The translations under genes and the position numbers were made by a program. Shown here piece after piece: positions 1-9,004 of a DNA stretch of 64,000 bases (position 1 is the first letter of the stretch; every line of letters begins with the position of its first letter). This stretch comes from Desulfopila sp. IMCC35008 (GTDB lineage Bacteria; Desulfobacterota; Desulfobulbia; Desulfobulbales; Desulfocapsaceae): the NCBI RefSeq assembly GCF_010646885.2, contig NZ_CP050700.1, forward strand, positions 3,808,501 through 3,872,500, given 5' to 3'. Below the pieces are notes generated by a model, which saw nothing but the letters and a program-made list of their open reading frames with translations, made no database searches and was not told where the DNA came from.

Positions 1-834
1 TTGATAATCGGGTCCGAAGTCATCTGGAGACACGATATAGTACCAATATTGAAGAGAAAATTTCCAAGGTATACTTCCAAAAACAACGGTTTTGGCAACA
101 CCGACTCCCAACGGTAACGACAAAGCATTGTCGCTGTCCGCTTCATGATCGTAGGACCAGGTCGGCTGAGCCTGGATCTGCCAGGCGTCCGGTAAATTAA
201 TTGTGTAGAAATATTGCCCTCCCGTTATGCTTGTGTCAAAGTTGTCCTCGCCGGCCACATCCCACTGGTGGCTGAACAGGGCTCCTAAAAATCCCCAGGA
301 GGTCTGTCGGCCGACAAAAAGTTCAGGTCCAAGCAGCCACTGGTCCAGACCTAGATCATCATCCGTGGCTGTGGGCAAGGTACCGACAACTCCCCCGATC
401 AACTCCCAGCCGCTTGAAAAGCTTTTACCGACAGCAGCGTCAAAACTTATATCACCTAAGTCAACCCCTTTACTGTCGAACCCTTCTTCCCCTAAAACCG
501 GCTGATCAAGGATAACAGGAATGAGCGGGCGAAGAAAGAAATTCGTGTCCTTGGCAAGCGGATATGGGAAACTTGGCTGAAAACTGAGCTTCCATGCATC
601 CTGGTGATCTGCATCGGACAGGTCACCATCGTAAGAGATATAGTCGAAAGGAAATGCCAGGAAGCCAAGTGAGGTGTTCGGGTTGGCAAGTTCATTGGCA
701 ACATCTTCTGCATTGGGTTTCGTTGTAACATCACCATCCTGGGCAGATACGGCTGCAGGAAAGAACAGCAGAAGCACACTCATACATAACATACTGACTC
801 TGATTTCCTGATAGTAGGAGGTCTCTTTATTCAT
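1..834 (-). CDS. Outer-membrane protein with signal peptide, MetA-pathway-like (3' end outside window)
   Basis: The reading frame is open for all 278 codons from the ATG at 834 to the window edge, so the C-terminus is missing. A hydrophobic signal peptide (around residues 15-31, ending in AVSA) is followed by mature sequence with alternating polar and aromatic residues, typical of an outer-membrane beta-barrel. Phrases such as ISFDAAVGKSF and WDVAG are reminiscent of the family annotated as putative MetA-pathway of phenol degradation, whose members are usually uncharacterised barrels of about 300 residues. That family call is from memory of the pattern only. Met15 is an alternative start placed directly before the hydrophobic core. 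It is followed, in the same direction but outside the window, by unknown sequence; upstream (835-1105) there is no gene. Confidence 0.6.
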   Translation of the reverse strand, partial: MNKETSYYQEIRVSMLCMSVLLLFFPAAVSAQDGDVTTKPNAEDVANELANPNTSLGFLAFPFDYISYDGDLSDADHQDAWKLSFQPSFPYPLAKDTNFFLRPLIPVILDQPVLGEEGFDSKGVDLGDISFDAAVGKSFSSGWELIGGVVGTLPTATDDDLGLDQWLLGPELFVGRQTSWGFLGALFSHQWDVAGEDNFDTSITGGQYFYTINLPDAWQIQAQPTWSYDHEADSDNALSLPLGVGVAKTVVFGSIPWKFSLQYWYYIVSPDDFGPDYQ

Positions 835-1105
835 CTATTTACCGTTAATATTTTTTATTATTCAGTGAATTCCAAATTCTTATCGCGTTACCTGGCTTAA
901 TTCAGTTTTCGTTTCAACAACCATTTCCACATGGTCGCAATGATTGACATTCTTATAAAACAAGCAACTCGAATAAACCCGCTTCCTCTTTACAAACTGA
1001 AGGTTGATGAAGAATGTGGGTGATCAGACATCGCCATATATCAGAATTGTGATAATGACGTTTTATTTTCTGTTAATCTACCCGGGCAGTAATCATCAAG
1101 AAATC

Positions 1106-1576
1106 CTAACCTTCATTGCGATCATCATTCTTAAATTCATATGTGTCACCCAACCTAGTGAAAAACTGCGGATTGTCAGGAATACGTCGCGGACGGCCGT
1201 TTTCATCGATCGCGACATAGCGGAAAATGCCTTCGGTGACAAAGTGTTTTTTGGCCACATATTCACCCGGCAGGTTTTTAGCCCAAACCTCAAGCCGCAA
1301 ATCCATAGATGTATTGCCAACTCGCAGCAGCTTAGCGTATACTCTGACAATATCCCCCATGCTCACAGCCAACCTGAAGACCATTTTATCAACGGTCACG
1401 GTAACCATTCTGCCGCCGGCGATTTCCTTAGCCATAATGCCTCCGCCCAGATCCATTTGAGACATGATCCAGCCGCCAAAAATGTCGCCGTTGATATTGA
1501 CGTCCTTCGGCATGGCCAGTGTCTGCAGAACCGGTGTGCCACTTGGCTTCCGTCCGCTTGTCTTTTCTTCCGTCAC
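1106..1576 (-). CDS. yciA: Acyl-CoA thioesterase, YciA-type hotdog protein
   Basis: The 156-residue product is a YciA/acyl-CoA hydrolase: the segment from LAMPKDVN through GDIFGGWIMSQMD and GGGIMAKEIAGG is the family signature, with the conserved Asn-Gly-Asp-Ile-Phe-Gly-Gly run that lines the active site of this hotdog fold. Such enzymes hydrolyse acyl-CoA to free acid and CoA in the cytoplasm. I chose the GTG at 1576, because it has an AGGAGG ribosome site 8 bases upstream and gives a normal length. A longer frame to 1687 would overlap ackA with unrelated sequence. The gene starts 38 bases after the ackA stop, in the same direction, so it is probably co-transcribed with ackA and pta and may release CoA or short-chain acids in the same node. 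Confidence 0.88.
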   Translation of the reverse strand: MTEEKTSGRKPSGTPVLQTLAMPKDVNINGDIFGGWIMSQMDLGGGIMAKEIAGGRMVTVTVDKMVFRLAVSMGDIVRVYAKLLRVGNTSMDLRLEVWAKNLPGEYVAKKHFVTEGIFRYVAIDENGRPRRIPDNPQFFTRLGDTYEFKNDDRNEG

Positions 1577-1613
1577 GTGATTCAATCCTCCTGGTAGCAA
1601 AGAGTAAAACTTT

Positions 1614-2828
1614 TCATCCCGTTTTTTTTTCAGCTGCACGCAGGGTTTCCTGGGCAATTCGAAGTTCCTCGTTTGTTGGAACCACAAGAACCTTTACCCG
1701 ACTGCCGACCGTACTCACCTCCATGATACCTTCTGCACGCTGCCGGTTTTTCTGTCTGTCGATCTCGATACCTAGACCTTCCAGCCCCTGACAGGCGCGC
1801 TCGCGCACCAACGGTGCGTTCTCGCCAATGCCCGCAGTAAAGACCAAAGCATCGACGCGGCCCAGACTGGCAGTGTAGGCGCCGATATATTGTTTAATGC
1901 GGTAGCTGAATACCGCCATGGCCGTTTCCGCCTGCTGGTCACCTGCTTCCGCTTTCGCGATGACCTCTCGCATGTCGTTTACACCGCACAGTCCCTGAAG
2001 ACCACTCCTCTTGTTGAGAAGATCGTCCAGATCCTCAGCTGACAGGTTCTCGTGTTTGGCCAAAAACAGAAGAACCGAGGGGTCAATGTCACCGCTGCGG
2101 GTGCCCATCACCAGCCCCGCCAGGGGCGTCAGTCCCATGGTTGTGTCGATGCAGCGACCTCCTGCGACGGCCGCCATGCTGGCACCATTTCCCAGGTGAA
2201 GCGTAATCAGGTTGAGTTCGGTCAGTGGCCGCTTTAGGTGCACTGCGACCTCCTCCGAAACAAAGGCATGGGAGGTTCCATGGAATCCGTAGCGCCGAAT
2301 TTTGTATTTTTGGTGAAGCTCAAACGGAATGGCATACAGATGTGCCTCAACTGGCAGGGTCTGGTGAAAAGCCGTATCGAAAACCGCGACCTGCAGGGCA
2401 TTGGGAAAGAGCTTGCGTGCTACCTGGATACCCATCAGGTTGGCAGGGTTGTGCAGAGGTGCCAATGGGATACAGGCCTCGATATCTGCGATTACCTGAT
2501 CATCGATCAGGGTTGGCTGGTGAAAGGTGTCACCGCCGTGAACGACCCTGTGACCGACAGCCGAAATCTCAGATCTGCTGGAGACAGTCCCATTTTCAGG
2601 GTCCAGCAAAAGGTCGACAATCCGCTGCAACCCTTCAAGGTGATCTGCGAATCTGTTCTTTTCCACTTGCTTCTTCTCTTCTCCTACGGTCATGTGCTTG
2701 TGCGTCAGTATACTATCGGGCTCACCGATTCTTTCGGCCAGGCCAGACGCCAATACCTTTCGCTGGGTCACATCGAAGAGCTTGTATTTGATTGAGGAAC
2801 TGCCGCAATTGACAACGAGTATTTTCAT
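1614..2828 (-). CDS. ackA: Acetate kinase
   Basis: The product has 404 residues, the normal length of acetate kinase. It begins with the ASKHA-fold nucleotide-binding strand MKILVVNCGSSSIKYKLFD. It also shows HRVVHGG (the conserved active-site Arg), RYGFHGTSH, LHLGNGAS and GTRSGDIDP, all hallmarks of AckA. The enzyme interconverts acetyl phosphate plus ADP with acetate plus ATP in the cytoplasm. It starts 15 bases after the end of pta, in the same direction, the usual pta-ackA pairing, and is followed by a thioesterase gene. Together they form an acetate-activation or acetate-excretion route giving ATP by substrate-level phosphorylation. Identification is secure; which direction dominates in vivo cannot be read from sequence. 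Confidence 0.97.
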   Translation of the reverse strand: MKILVVNCGSSSIKYKLFDVTQRKVLASGLAERIGEPDSILTHKHMTVGEEKKQVEKNRFADHLEGLQRIVDLLLDPENGTVSSRSEISAVGHRVVHGGDTFHQPTLIDDQVIADIEACIPLAPLHNPANLMGIQVARKLFPNALQVAVFDTAFHQTLPVEAHLYAIPFELHQKYKIRRYGFHGTSHAFVSEEVAVHLKRPLTELNLITLHLGNGASMAAVAGGRCIDTTMGLTPLAGLVMGTRSGDIDPSVLLFLAKHENLSAEDLDDLLNKRSGLQGLCGVNDMREVIAKAEAGDQQAETAMAVFSYRIKQYIGAYTASLGRVDALVFTAGIGENAPLVRERACQGLEGLGIEIDRQKNRQRAEGIMEVSTVGSRVKVLVVPTNEELRIAQETLRAAEKKTG

Positions 2829-2843
2829 GAGGTCCCCATTGAT

Positions 2844-4931
2844 CTAGTCAGTTTGCGCCATGATGGCGGTTACTGCTACGGTGTTGACGATGTCGGTGAC
2901 CAGGCAGCCGCGGCTCAGATCGTTGACCGGTTTTTTCAGCCCCTGCAGGACCGGACCAATTGCCACCGCTCCCGACGAGCGCTGCACGGCCTTGTAAAGA
3001 TTGTTGCCAGTGTCAAGATCCGGAAAGATGAAAACGGTGGCACGTCCGGCGACATCGCTGTTTGGCATCTTGGTCTTGGCCACCCCGGCATCCACAGCTG
3101 CGTCATACTGTATAGGGCCTTCGATTTTCAGGTCGGGCCGTGCCTTTCTGGCAATCTCTGTTGCCTCGCGAACCTTGTCCACGTTCTCGCCCTTACCCGA
3201 GGTCCCGCTGGAATAGGAGCACATTGCCACGAGGGGTTCTATACCGAAGTGCCGCGCAGTATCGGCTGAGCTTACTGCGATATCTGCCAGTTCCGCCGCA
3301 TTCGGGTCGGGATTGACGGCACAGTCGCCATACACCAGCACCCGGTCAGCCAGGCACATCAGAAAGACGCTGGAGACAATGGAGCAGTCCGGCTTGGTTT
3401 TGATAATCTGCAGGCTGGGCCTGATGGTGTTGGCGGTGGAATGCACCGCCCCGGAAACCATGCCGTCGACATGCCCCTTATGAACCATCATGGTTCCGAA
3501 GCAGCTGGGGTCCAGCACCGCATCGCGGGCCATCTCGATCGTCACGCCCTTTTTCTTGCGCAGCTCGAAAAATGTCTGGGTAAAATCCTCGAGCCACTCT
3601 GAATTTATCGGATCGACTATGTGAGCGCCGCTGACATCCAAACCAAGTACAGCAGCTTTGCGGTTGATTTCGGCTTCGTCTCCTAGAAGTGTGAGGTCGC
3701 AGACTTGGCGCCGTATAAGAATTTCAGCAGCCCTCAGAATGCGGTCTTCAGCACCTTCCGCAAGCAAAATGTGCTTCGGCAGGGTTTTTGCCCGCTCGAT
3801 CAGCCTGTATTGAAACATGATTGGCGTCATCGTTTCGGATTTGGATTCAACGATCTGGTCCGCAAATGTTTTTCCGTCGATGTAGCTTTCAAAGAGCCCA
3901 AGCGCCCTGGCGATTTTGCGCTCGTTATCGTGCGCAATGGTTGGGGGTACTTCATGAACCTTTATGGCCGCCACGTAAGTATCGTCGTTCACAAGCATTA
4001 CCGGCAGTGACGGCCCAGGAAGCCCCTTAACCACTTTGACGATCTGAGGGGCCGCCTCTATGCCGCCGGTCAGTAAGATGCCGGCCAGGGACGGGCATCC
4101 CTGGGCAAAGGCCATCACCGTACTGCAGAGCTGAATATCGGCGCGATCGCCGGGGGTGATCACCAGCGTCCCATCAGAGATGTGGTCGAGGAAGTGCGGC
4201 AGCTGCATAGCCGCCACCTTGCAGTCGAGCACTTCCCGGTTCAACGCTTCAGGTCCACCACTCAACAGCCGCGCTCCCAGCGCTGTTATGATGTCTCCCA
4301 CCGTCGGGTTTTCCAGGCTGGCATCGACCGGCAACAGATACACCTGGCTGGTATCGGTCTGGTTGATCGCGAGTGCATCACCAACAGCCTTCATTTGATC
4401 TGGCTCTATCCGGTTGATACAGGCTGCCGCAACGGTGCAGTGTCGCACATCCAATGCTTTACCGGCCACCCTCACGGCATCTGCGATATCGTCAGGATCC
4501 TTCCCATTGCCATTGATAACGATCATAACCGGGCATCCCAGATTGCTGGCCACCTGGGCATTGAAGTCGAATTCGAGTGCTGATGACACACCGGTATAGT
4601 CGGTCCCTTCGCAAAGCACGAAGTCGCATTGGCGCTCCAACTTTTTGTATTTACTGAGGATGGTATTGAGAAGTTCTTTGATTTGCCCTGTGGCAATCAT
4701 CTCACGCGCCTCTGCATAGGTGCAGCCATACGTGTCGTCGTAGGACAGACCAGGATTGTAGCGGTTCAAGACCAGTTGAATGTCGTTATCGAGCGGTTTG
4801 ACGGCTTTAATCACTGGCCGGAAGAAACCGATATTATGGATTCGGCGGGATAAGGTTTCCATCACGCCGAGCACGAGTGTACTCTTGCCGCTCTCAGGAC
4901 CCGTCGCGGCAATGTAGAGGTTATTTGCCAT
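2844..4931 (-). CDS. pta: Phosphate acetyltransferase, long form
   Basis: The 695-residue protein is the three-domain form of phosphotransacetylase. It has an N-terminal dethiobiotin-synthetase-like P-loop region (ATGPESGKST near residue 8), a central DRTGG-type region, and a C-terminal catalytic PTA domain from about residue 370 (LLAEGAEDRILRAAEIL, MVSGAVHSTANTIRP, SYSSGTSG, GPVLQGLKKPVNDLSRG). It interconverts acetyl-CoA plus phosphate with acetyl phosphate plus CoA. I start it at the ATG at 4931 (MANNLYIAATG), which has an AAAGGA ribosome site about 10 bases upstream; the frame runs nine codons further upstream but those are not conserved-looking. It lies directly upstream of ackA. The N-terminal domain in this form is known to allow regulation by metabolites in enterobacterial Pta; that is family knowledge, not seen here. 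Confidence 0.96.
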   Translation of the reverse strand: MANNLYIAATGPESGKSTLVLGVMETLSRRIHNIGFFRPVIKAVKPLDNDIQLVLNRYNPGLSYDDTYGCTYAEAREMIATGQIKELLNTILSKYKKLERQCDFVLCEGTDYTGVSSALEFDFNAQVASNLGCPVMIVINGNGKDPDDIADAVRVAGKALDVRHCTVAAACINRIEPDQMKAVGDALAINQTDTSQVYLLPVDASLENPTVGDIITALGARLLSGGPEALNREVLDCKVAAMQLPHFLDHISDGTLVITPGDRADIQLCSTVMAFAQGCPSLAGILLTGGIEAAPQIVKVVKGLPGPSLPVMLVNDDTYVAAIKVHEVPPTIAHDNERKIARALGLFESYIDGKTFADQIVESKSETMTPIMFQYRLIERAKTLPKHILLAEGAEDRILRAAEILIRRQVCDLTLLGDEAEINRKAAVLGLDVSGAHIVDPINSEWLEDFTQTFFELRKKKGVTIEMARDAVLDPSCFGTMMVHKGHVDGMVSGAVHSTANTIRPSLQIIKTKPDCSIVSSVFLMCLADRVLVYGDCAVNPDPNAAELADIAVSSADTARHFGIEPLVAMCSYSSGTSGKGENVDKVREATEIARKARPDLKIEGPIQYDAAVDAGVAKTKMPNSDVAGRATVFIFPDLDTGNNLYKAVQRSSGAVAIGPVLQGLKKPVNDLSRGCLVTDIVNTVAVTAIMAQTD

Positions 4932-5083
4932 GATTTTTTCCTTTCGAGTTAAATTCAATGTGAATTATCCACATAATACCGCTGTCAGGTTCTTTCGTTC
5001 CCGCCGCCAGATTTTCAACCAGGCCTCTCCGGTATTATTGCTCACCTTGGATATGCCATGAAGTGTAATTTACAGCGACAGCT

Positions 5084-5914
5084 TCAGCCCGCCATGATAT
5101 TGAAGCCACCGTCAATATAGAGAACCTCTCCCGTAATCTTACGCATGCTGGAACAGGCCAGCATGGCCATACTGACTCCGATCTCGTCGGGCGTAACTAA
5201 TGTGTGTTGCGGTGCCTTTTCCCTGGCCAGAGTCACAAGGTCGTCGAAATGGGCAATACCAGAAGCGGCCCGCGTCATAACAGGACCCGGCGAGATAGCG
5301 TTGACGCTGATGTTCTTCTTACCCAGCTCCGCAGCCAGATAGCGGACGATACCCTCAAGGCAGGACTTTGCAGGCCCCATAATGCCATAGTTAGGCACCA
5401 CCTTGTCGCCGCCGAAGAAGGTGAGCGTAAAGATTGATCCACCATCAGTCATCAGGGGCGCCGCCTCACGCGCCAGAACAATCAGCGAATGGGCCGACAC
5501 GGTCATGGTGGTCTGGAAGTCTTCCCGCGTTACGTCAACCACAGAGCCCTGCAGGGCGCCCTTGGGCGCGAAAGCCATGGCGTGCAGCATCGTGTCCAAC
5601 CGTCCCCACTTCTTCTGGATAGCGGTGAAAACCGCCTCGGTCTGCACATCGTTGGTGATATCATGTGGAAGGTAAAGATCGGGGTCGACTTCAAGCGCAT
5701 CAGCCAACTGCTGGGTGTAATCACGCGTTTTATCGTTAAGGTAGGTCATCGCAATTTCAGCACCGAAGGCCTTCAGGGCGCGCGCAGCGCCATAGGCAAT
5801 AGAGTTCTGATTGGCAATTCCTGTAATCAGTGCTTTTTTGCCTTTCAGCGGCTGCGTATTGATGGCAAGCGGCTGAAGGACAGGATCGTTGGGGTCAATG
5901 CGTGTATCGCTCAC
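5084..5914 (-). CDS. fabI: Enoyl-[acyl-carrier-protein] reductase (NADH), FabI-type
   Basis: The 276-residue protein has the FabI-type SDR fold. ITGIANQNSIAYGAAR (from residue 30) is the NAD-binding loop of FabI rather than the usual TGxxxGIG. HAMAFAPKGAL follows, and the Tyr-x6-Lys catalytic pair is Tyr176/Lys183 in NYGIMGPAK. The C-terminus ITGEVLYIDGGFNIMAG is typical. FabI reduces trans-2-enoyl-ACP in fatty-acid synthesis. Two oddities: there is an N-terminal extension of about 20 residues before the first beta-strand, and the other conserved tyrosine (Tyr146 in E. coli, context LSYLG) is Phe here (LTFFGG). It could therefore be a divergent enoyl reductase with another substrate. It sits 152 bases upstream of pta in the same direction. 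Confidence 0.88.
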   Translation of the reverse strand: MSDTRIDPNDPVLQPLAINTQPLKGKKALITGIANQNSIAYGAARALKAFGAEIAMTYLNDKTRDYTQQLADALEVDPDLYLPHDITNDVQTEAVFTAIQKKWGRLDTMLHAMAFAPKGALQGSVVDVTREDFQTTMTVSAHSLIVLAREAAPLMTDGGSIFTLTFFGGDKVVPNYGIMGPAKSCLEGIVRYLAAELGKKNISVNAISPGPVMTRAASGIAHFDDLVTLAREKAPQHTLVTPDEIGVSMAMLACSSMRKITGEVLYIDGGFNIMAG

Positions 5915-6161
5915 GTGAATCTCCTTGTGTATCTGGGGACCACCACGACCCCCGATGGGTTATTTCATAAATGTGATGACGGCATTGCATACCTACAGGT
6001 TATATTTTCTCTGGACCGGATAAGCACCTGGAGGCAAGCGGCAGGTGCTGTGAATCCAGCTAACCTTCTCCACCATACGTTTCTTTGTGAGAGATGGTGC
6101 CAGGCCACCGCAATCCGATTTACGCAAAACACGGCGCGTTTCAGACACACATCTCTCGCCT

Positions 6162-6836
6162 TCAGGTCAGCTTCATCTCAGGGACATCGCCCTCCACGAT
6201 CAGCTTCGCCGCTGTGGCCGCAATGACGTCGTCGACGGTCACACCTGGCGCTGTTTCTCGCAGGACGAGGCCTGCTTCAGTAGGCTCTATCACCGCCATC
6301 TCGGTAACGATCAGCGACACTCGCCTCGTCGCCGTGAGCGGCAGGTTGCATTCGGGAACGATCTTGGATGTTTTACCCTTGACGGTGTGGATCATGGCGA
6401 TGATGACTCGATTGGAGCCTGCGACCAGATCCATTGCGCCGCCCATACCCGGCACCATCTTGCCCGGCACCTTCCAATTGGCAAGAAAACCGCGCTCATC
6501 TATCTGCAGCCCGCCAAGCACCGTCATGTCGAGATGCCCGCCACGGATCAGTCCGAAGGACATCGCAGAATCGATGGAGGCAGCCCCGGGAACCGCGGTG
6601 ACGAAGCCGGCACCCGCATCAGTCAGGTCTTCTTCCTCCATTCCCTCTGGAGGCCGCGCACCGAGGCCAATCATACCGTTCTCGGCCTGAAAGAACACGT
6701 CCACGCCTTCAGGCAGATAATTGGCCACCATTGACGGCAGGCCGATACCGAGGTTAACCAGAGTACCCGACTTCACCTCGAGCGCCACGCGGCGCGCAAT
6801 CAATTCCTTTGGATTCATTATTTCTGTGGGGTTCAT
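6162..6836 (-). CDS. atoA: 3-oxoacid (acetoacetate/butyrate) CoA-transferase, subunit B
   Basis: The 224-residue product is the beta subunit of a class I CoA-transferase. The conserved ENGMIGLG motif places the catalytic glutamate at Glu52, which forms the glutamyl-CoA thioester. LVNLGIGLP, GGHLDMTVLGGLQ and GGAMDLV are further family blocks. With subunit A it moves CoA between an acyl-CoA and acetoacetate or another short-chain acid in the cytoplasm. Its start overlaps the stop of the subunit A gene by four bases (ATGA) and has a strong GAGGGAGG site just upstream, so the two are translationally coupled. Met7 is an alternative start. The neighbouring thiolase suggests acetoacetyl-CoA as the partner, but butyrate, succinate or other acids cannot be excluded from sequence. 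Confidence 0.92.
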   Translation of the reverse strand: MNPTEIMNPKELIARRVALEVKSGTLVNLGIGLPSMVANYLPEGVDVFFQAENGMIGLGARPPEGMEEEDLTDAGAGFVTAVPGAASIDSAMSFGLIRGGHLDMTVLGGLQIDERGFLANWKVPGKMVPGMGGAMDLVAGSNRVIIAMIHTVKGKTSKIVPECNLPLTATRRVSLIVTEMAVIEPTEAGLVLRETAPGVTVDDVIAATAAKLIVEGDVPEMKLT

Positions 6837-7495
6837 CGTACCTCCCTCTCAAGCAGGTGATCAACGAGCACTGCCGGCGTCTTCACAGCGTCGGGCGGAA
6901 TCGCCCCGACCGGCAGGATTTCTTTCGCTTCGGCAATCACGACGTCTGCCGCCAGTGCCATGATCGGATTAAAATTATGTGCAGTGAGCTGGTATTCGAG
7001 ATTGCCTATGTAATCGGCTGACTTTGCAGCAATCAGTGCATAGTCAGCTCGAATCGGCTTCTCAACAAGGTAACGATTGCCATCGACCTCAATGGTCTGC
7101 TTACCCTCCTCGACCTCGGTGCCAATGCCCGTTGCTGTCAGGACACCGCCCAGGCCCACTCCGGCCGCACGGATGCGCTCCACCAAAGTGCCCTGCGGCA
7201 CCAGTTCGATCTCCATCTCGCCTGAGATCATTTTCTGCTGCGCGACCGGGTTAAGACCGATATGCGAAGCGATCACCTTCTTGACGAGACCCGCCGCGAC
7301 CAGCTTGCCGACTCCGTAATCCGGTTTACCGCAGTCGTTTGCAACGACCGTAAAACCGCCGACACCACGCTCAACCAGCGCAGCAATAAGACGGTGGGGC
7401 GAGCCCACACCCATAAACCCGCCGATATGCAGGACAGAGCCCTCGCCGATCATGGCGGCGGCATCTGCAACTTTCGTGACTGTTTTCATTTTCAT
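6833..7495 (-). CDS. atoD: 3-oxoacid (acetoacetate/butyrate) CoA-transferase, subunit A
   Basis: The 220-residue product is the alpha subunit of a class I CoA-transferase. It shows GGFMGVGSPHRLIAALVERG, the oxyanion-hole region of this subunit, then HIGLNPVAQQKM, ELVPQGTLVERIRA and GVLTATGIGTEVEEGK, in the order seen in AtoD/ScoA. It pairs with the subunit B encoded next. The ATG at 7495 has an AAGGAG site at 8 bases. The upstream neighbour is a thiolase gene 222 bases away on the same strand, and together they can interconvert two acetyl-CoA, acetoacetyl-CoA and acetoacetate. Acetoacetate is also the substrate of the decarboxylase encoded at 18.5 kb. Confidence 0.92.
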   Translation of the reverse strand: MKMKTVTKVADAAAMIGEGSVLHIGGFMGVGSPHRLIAALVERGVGGFTVVANDCGKPDYGVGKLVAAGLVKKVIASHIGLNPVAQQKMISGEMEIELVPQGTLVERIRAAGVGLGGVLTATGIGTEVEEGKQTIEVDGNRYLVEKPIRADYALIAAKSADYIGNLEYQLTAHNFNPIMALAADVVIAEAKEILPVGAIPPDAVKTPAVLVDHLLEREVR

Positions 7496-7717
7496 ATAAA
7501 GGTCTCCTTTGCGGCGTCACCCAAGGCCACTTTGCCGCAATTATTGACACAATGACTGGAAACGGTATCACCGATACCATCACCCGTAATTACCACCACA
7601 GAGTCATATCTTTTTAGCATATTGTTATCTTTATACTCGTTATCGCATTCTCTAATTGATGGTAAGATCTCCACCCCCTGCAAGAAATACCGCACCAAGG
7701 TGGACCACATAGGGCGC

Positions 7718-9004
7718 TTAACGTTCGACAATCATCGCCATCCCCATACCGCCACCAATACACATGGTCACTAGTCCGGTGGAATAGTTTTTGCGCTGCA
7801 TCTGGTGCATCAATGTCACCATCTGACGGGATCCGGTACACCCTATAGGGTGTCCCAGCGAGATACCGCTGCCCAGCTGATTAGGCTTATCGACGTCAAT
7901 ACCTAACTCACGGCAACAGGAGATCGCCTGAGCGGCAAACGCTTCGTTCAACTCGATAGCATCGATATCGCCAATGCTCATGCCTGCCTGTTTCAGAACT
8001 TTGCGTATGGCAGGAACCGGCCCCGTGCCCATATAGGCGGGATCGACCCCGCCGGATGCGAAAGCCTTGATCTTGAGTATCGGATTAAGACCCATTTCTT
8101 TTGCCTTTTCAGCACTCATGACCAGGACTGCTGCGGCACCGTCGTTGACGCTTGAAGCATTTCCTGCCGTAACAGTACCATCCTTCTTGAAAACTGACCG
8201 AAGCCTGGACATCTTCTCCATATCGGTTTCCCTGGGACCCTCATCTGTATCAATCGTTTCTTCGCCTTTCCGCGTTTTTGTAACCACTGGCACGATCTCT
8301 TGGGCGAAAAGTCCCTCCATGATAGCTTTCCTGGCACGCGTTTGACTTGAAACACTTAGCTCGTCCTGCTCCTGTCGGGTGATACCATATTTTTCGGCTA
8401 TATTTTCGGCTGTCAGCCCCATATGATAGCCATAGAAAATTTCATACAAGCCGTCCAGCACCATCAGGTCGTTAATCTCACCCACGCCGCTCACTGCCAT
8501 TCGGTAACCCCACCGCGCCTGAGGTAAAGACATTGGCGCCAGGGTCATGTTCTCCTGACCGCCCGCTACAATGACATCGGCCTGGCCAGCCATGATAGAC
8601 ACTGCAGCGAGGGCAATGGATTTCAGCCCCGACCCGCAGACCTTGTTGATGGTAAAAGCAGGCGTTTCCTTGGGTACCCCGGCACGAATCATCGCCTGAC
8701 GTCCGGGATTTTGCCCCAGCCCGGAGGTGAGTACGTTGCCCATGATCACCTCATCGATAGATACTGCCGGAAGAGTGGAATCCCAACTGGTGAATTCTTT
8801 TTCGAGATCAGTCAACCCTTGATCTTTCAGCTTGTCCGGAGTGCATGTCATCACCTGTGCACTGGCTTCTGGTCTAACACCAGCCCTATTAAACACCTCT
8901 TTAATGACAGCTGCGCCCAGATCCACTGCTGTGGTATTCTTGAACCCTCCTCCGAATTTTCCTACAGCGGTCCTTACTCCAGCGACGATAACAGCTTGTT
9001 TCAT
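7718..9004 (-). CDS. atoB: Acetyl-CoA acetyltransferase (thiolase)
   Basis: The 428-residue product is a type II thiolase. The nucleophilic cysteine is Cys123 in NKVCGSGLKSI, the NEAFAAQ and GHPIGCTGSR motifs supply the other active-site residues, and MCIGGGMG carries the second cysteine. It condenses two acetyl-CoA to acetoacetyl-CoA, or runs in reverse. Biosynthetic thiolases are about 390-395 residues long; the extra length is an insertion of some 35 residues around positions 46-80 (RPEASAQVMTCTPDKL to SWDSTLPAV), between helix 2 and the IDEVIMGNV strand. An AGGAGG site lies about 9 bases before the ATG. It is the first gene of a run leading into the CoA-transferase genes. Confidence 0.93.
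   Translation of the reverse strand: MKQAVIVAGVRTAVGKFGGGFKNTTAVDLGAAVIKEVFNRAGVRPEASAQVMTCTPDKLKDQGLTDLEKEFTSWDSTLPAVSIDEVIMGNVLTSGLGQNPGRQAMIRAGVPKETPAFTINKVCGSGLKSIALAAVSIMAGQADVIVAGGQENMTLAPMSLPQARWGYRMAVSGVGEINDLMVLDGLYEIFYGYHMGLTAENIAEKYGITRQEQDELSVSSQTRARKAIMEGLFAQEIVPVVTKTRKGEETIDTDEGPRETDMEKMSRLRSVFKKDGTVTAGNASSVNDGAAAVLVMSAEKAKEMGLNPILKIKAFASGGVDPAYMGTGPVPAIRKVLKQAGMSIGDIDAIELNEAFAAQAISCCRELGIDVDKPNQLGSGISLGHPIGCTGSRQMVTLMHQMQRKNYSTGLVTMCIGGGMGMAMIVER

Noticed and set aside
1004..1597. Long plus-strand frame over the thioesterase region
   Set aside because: Shadow of the minus-strand thioesterase, with no protein-like sequence.
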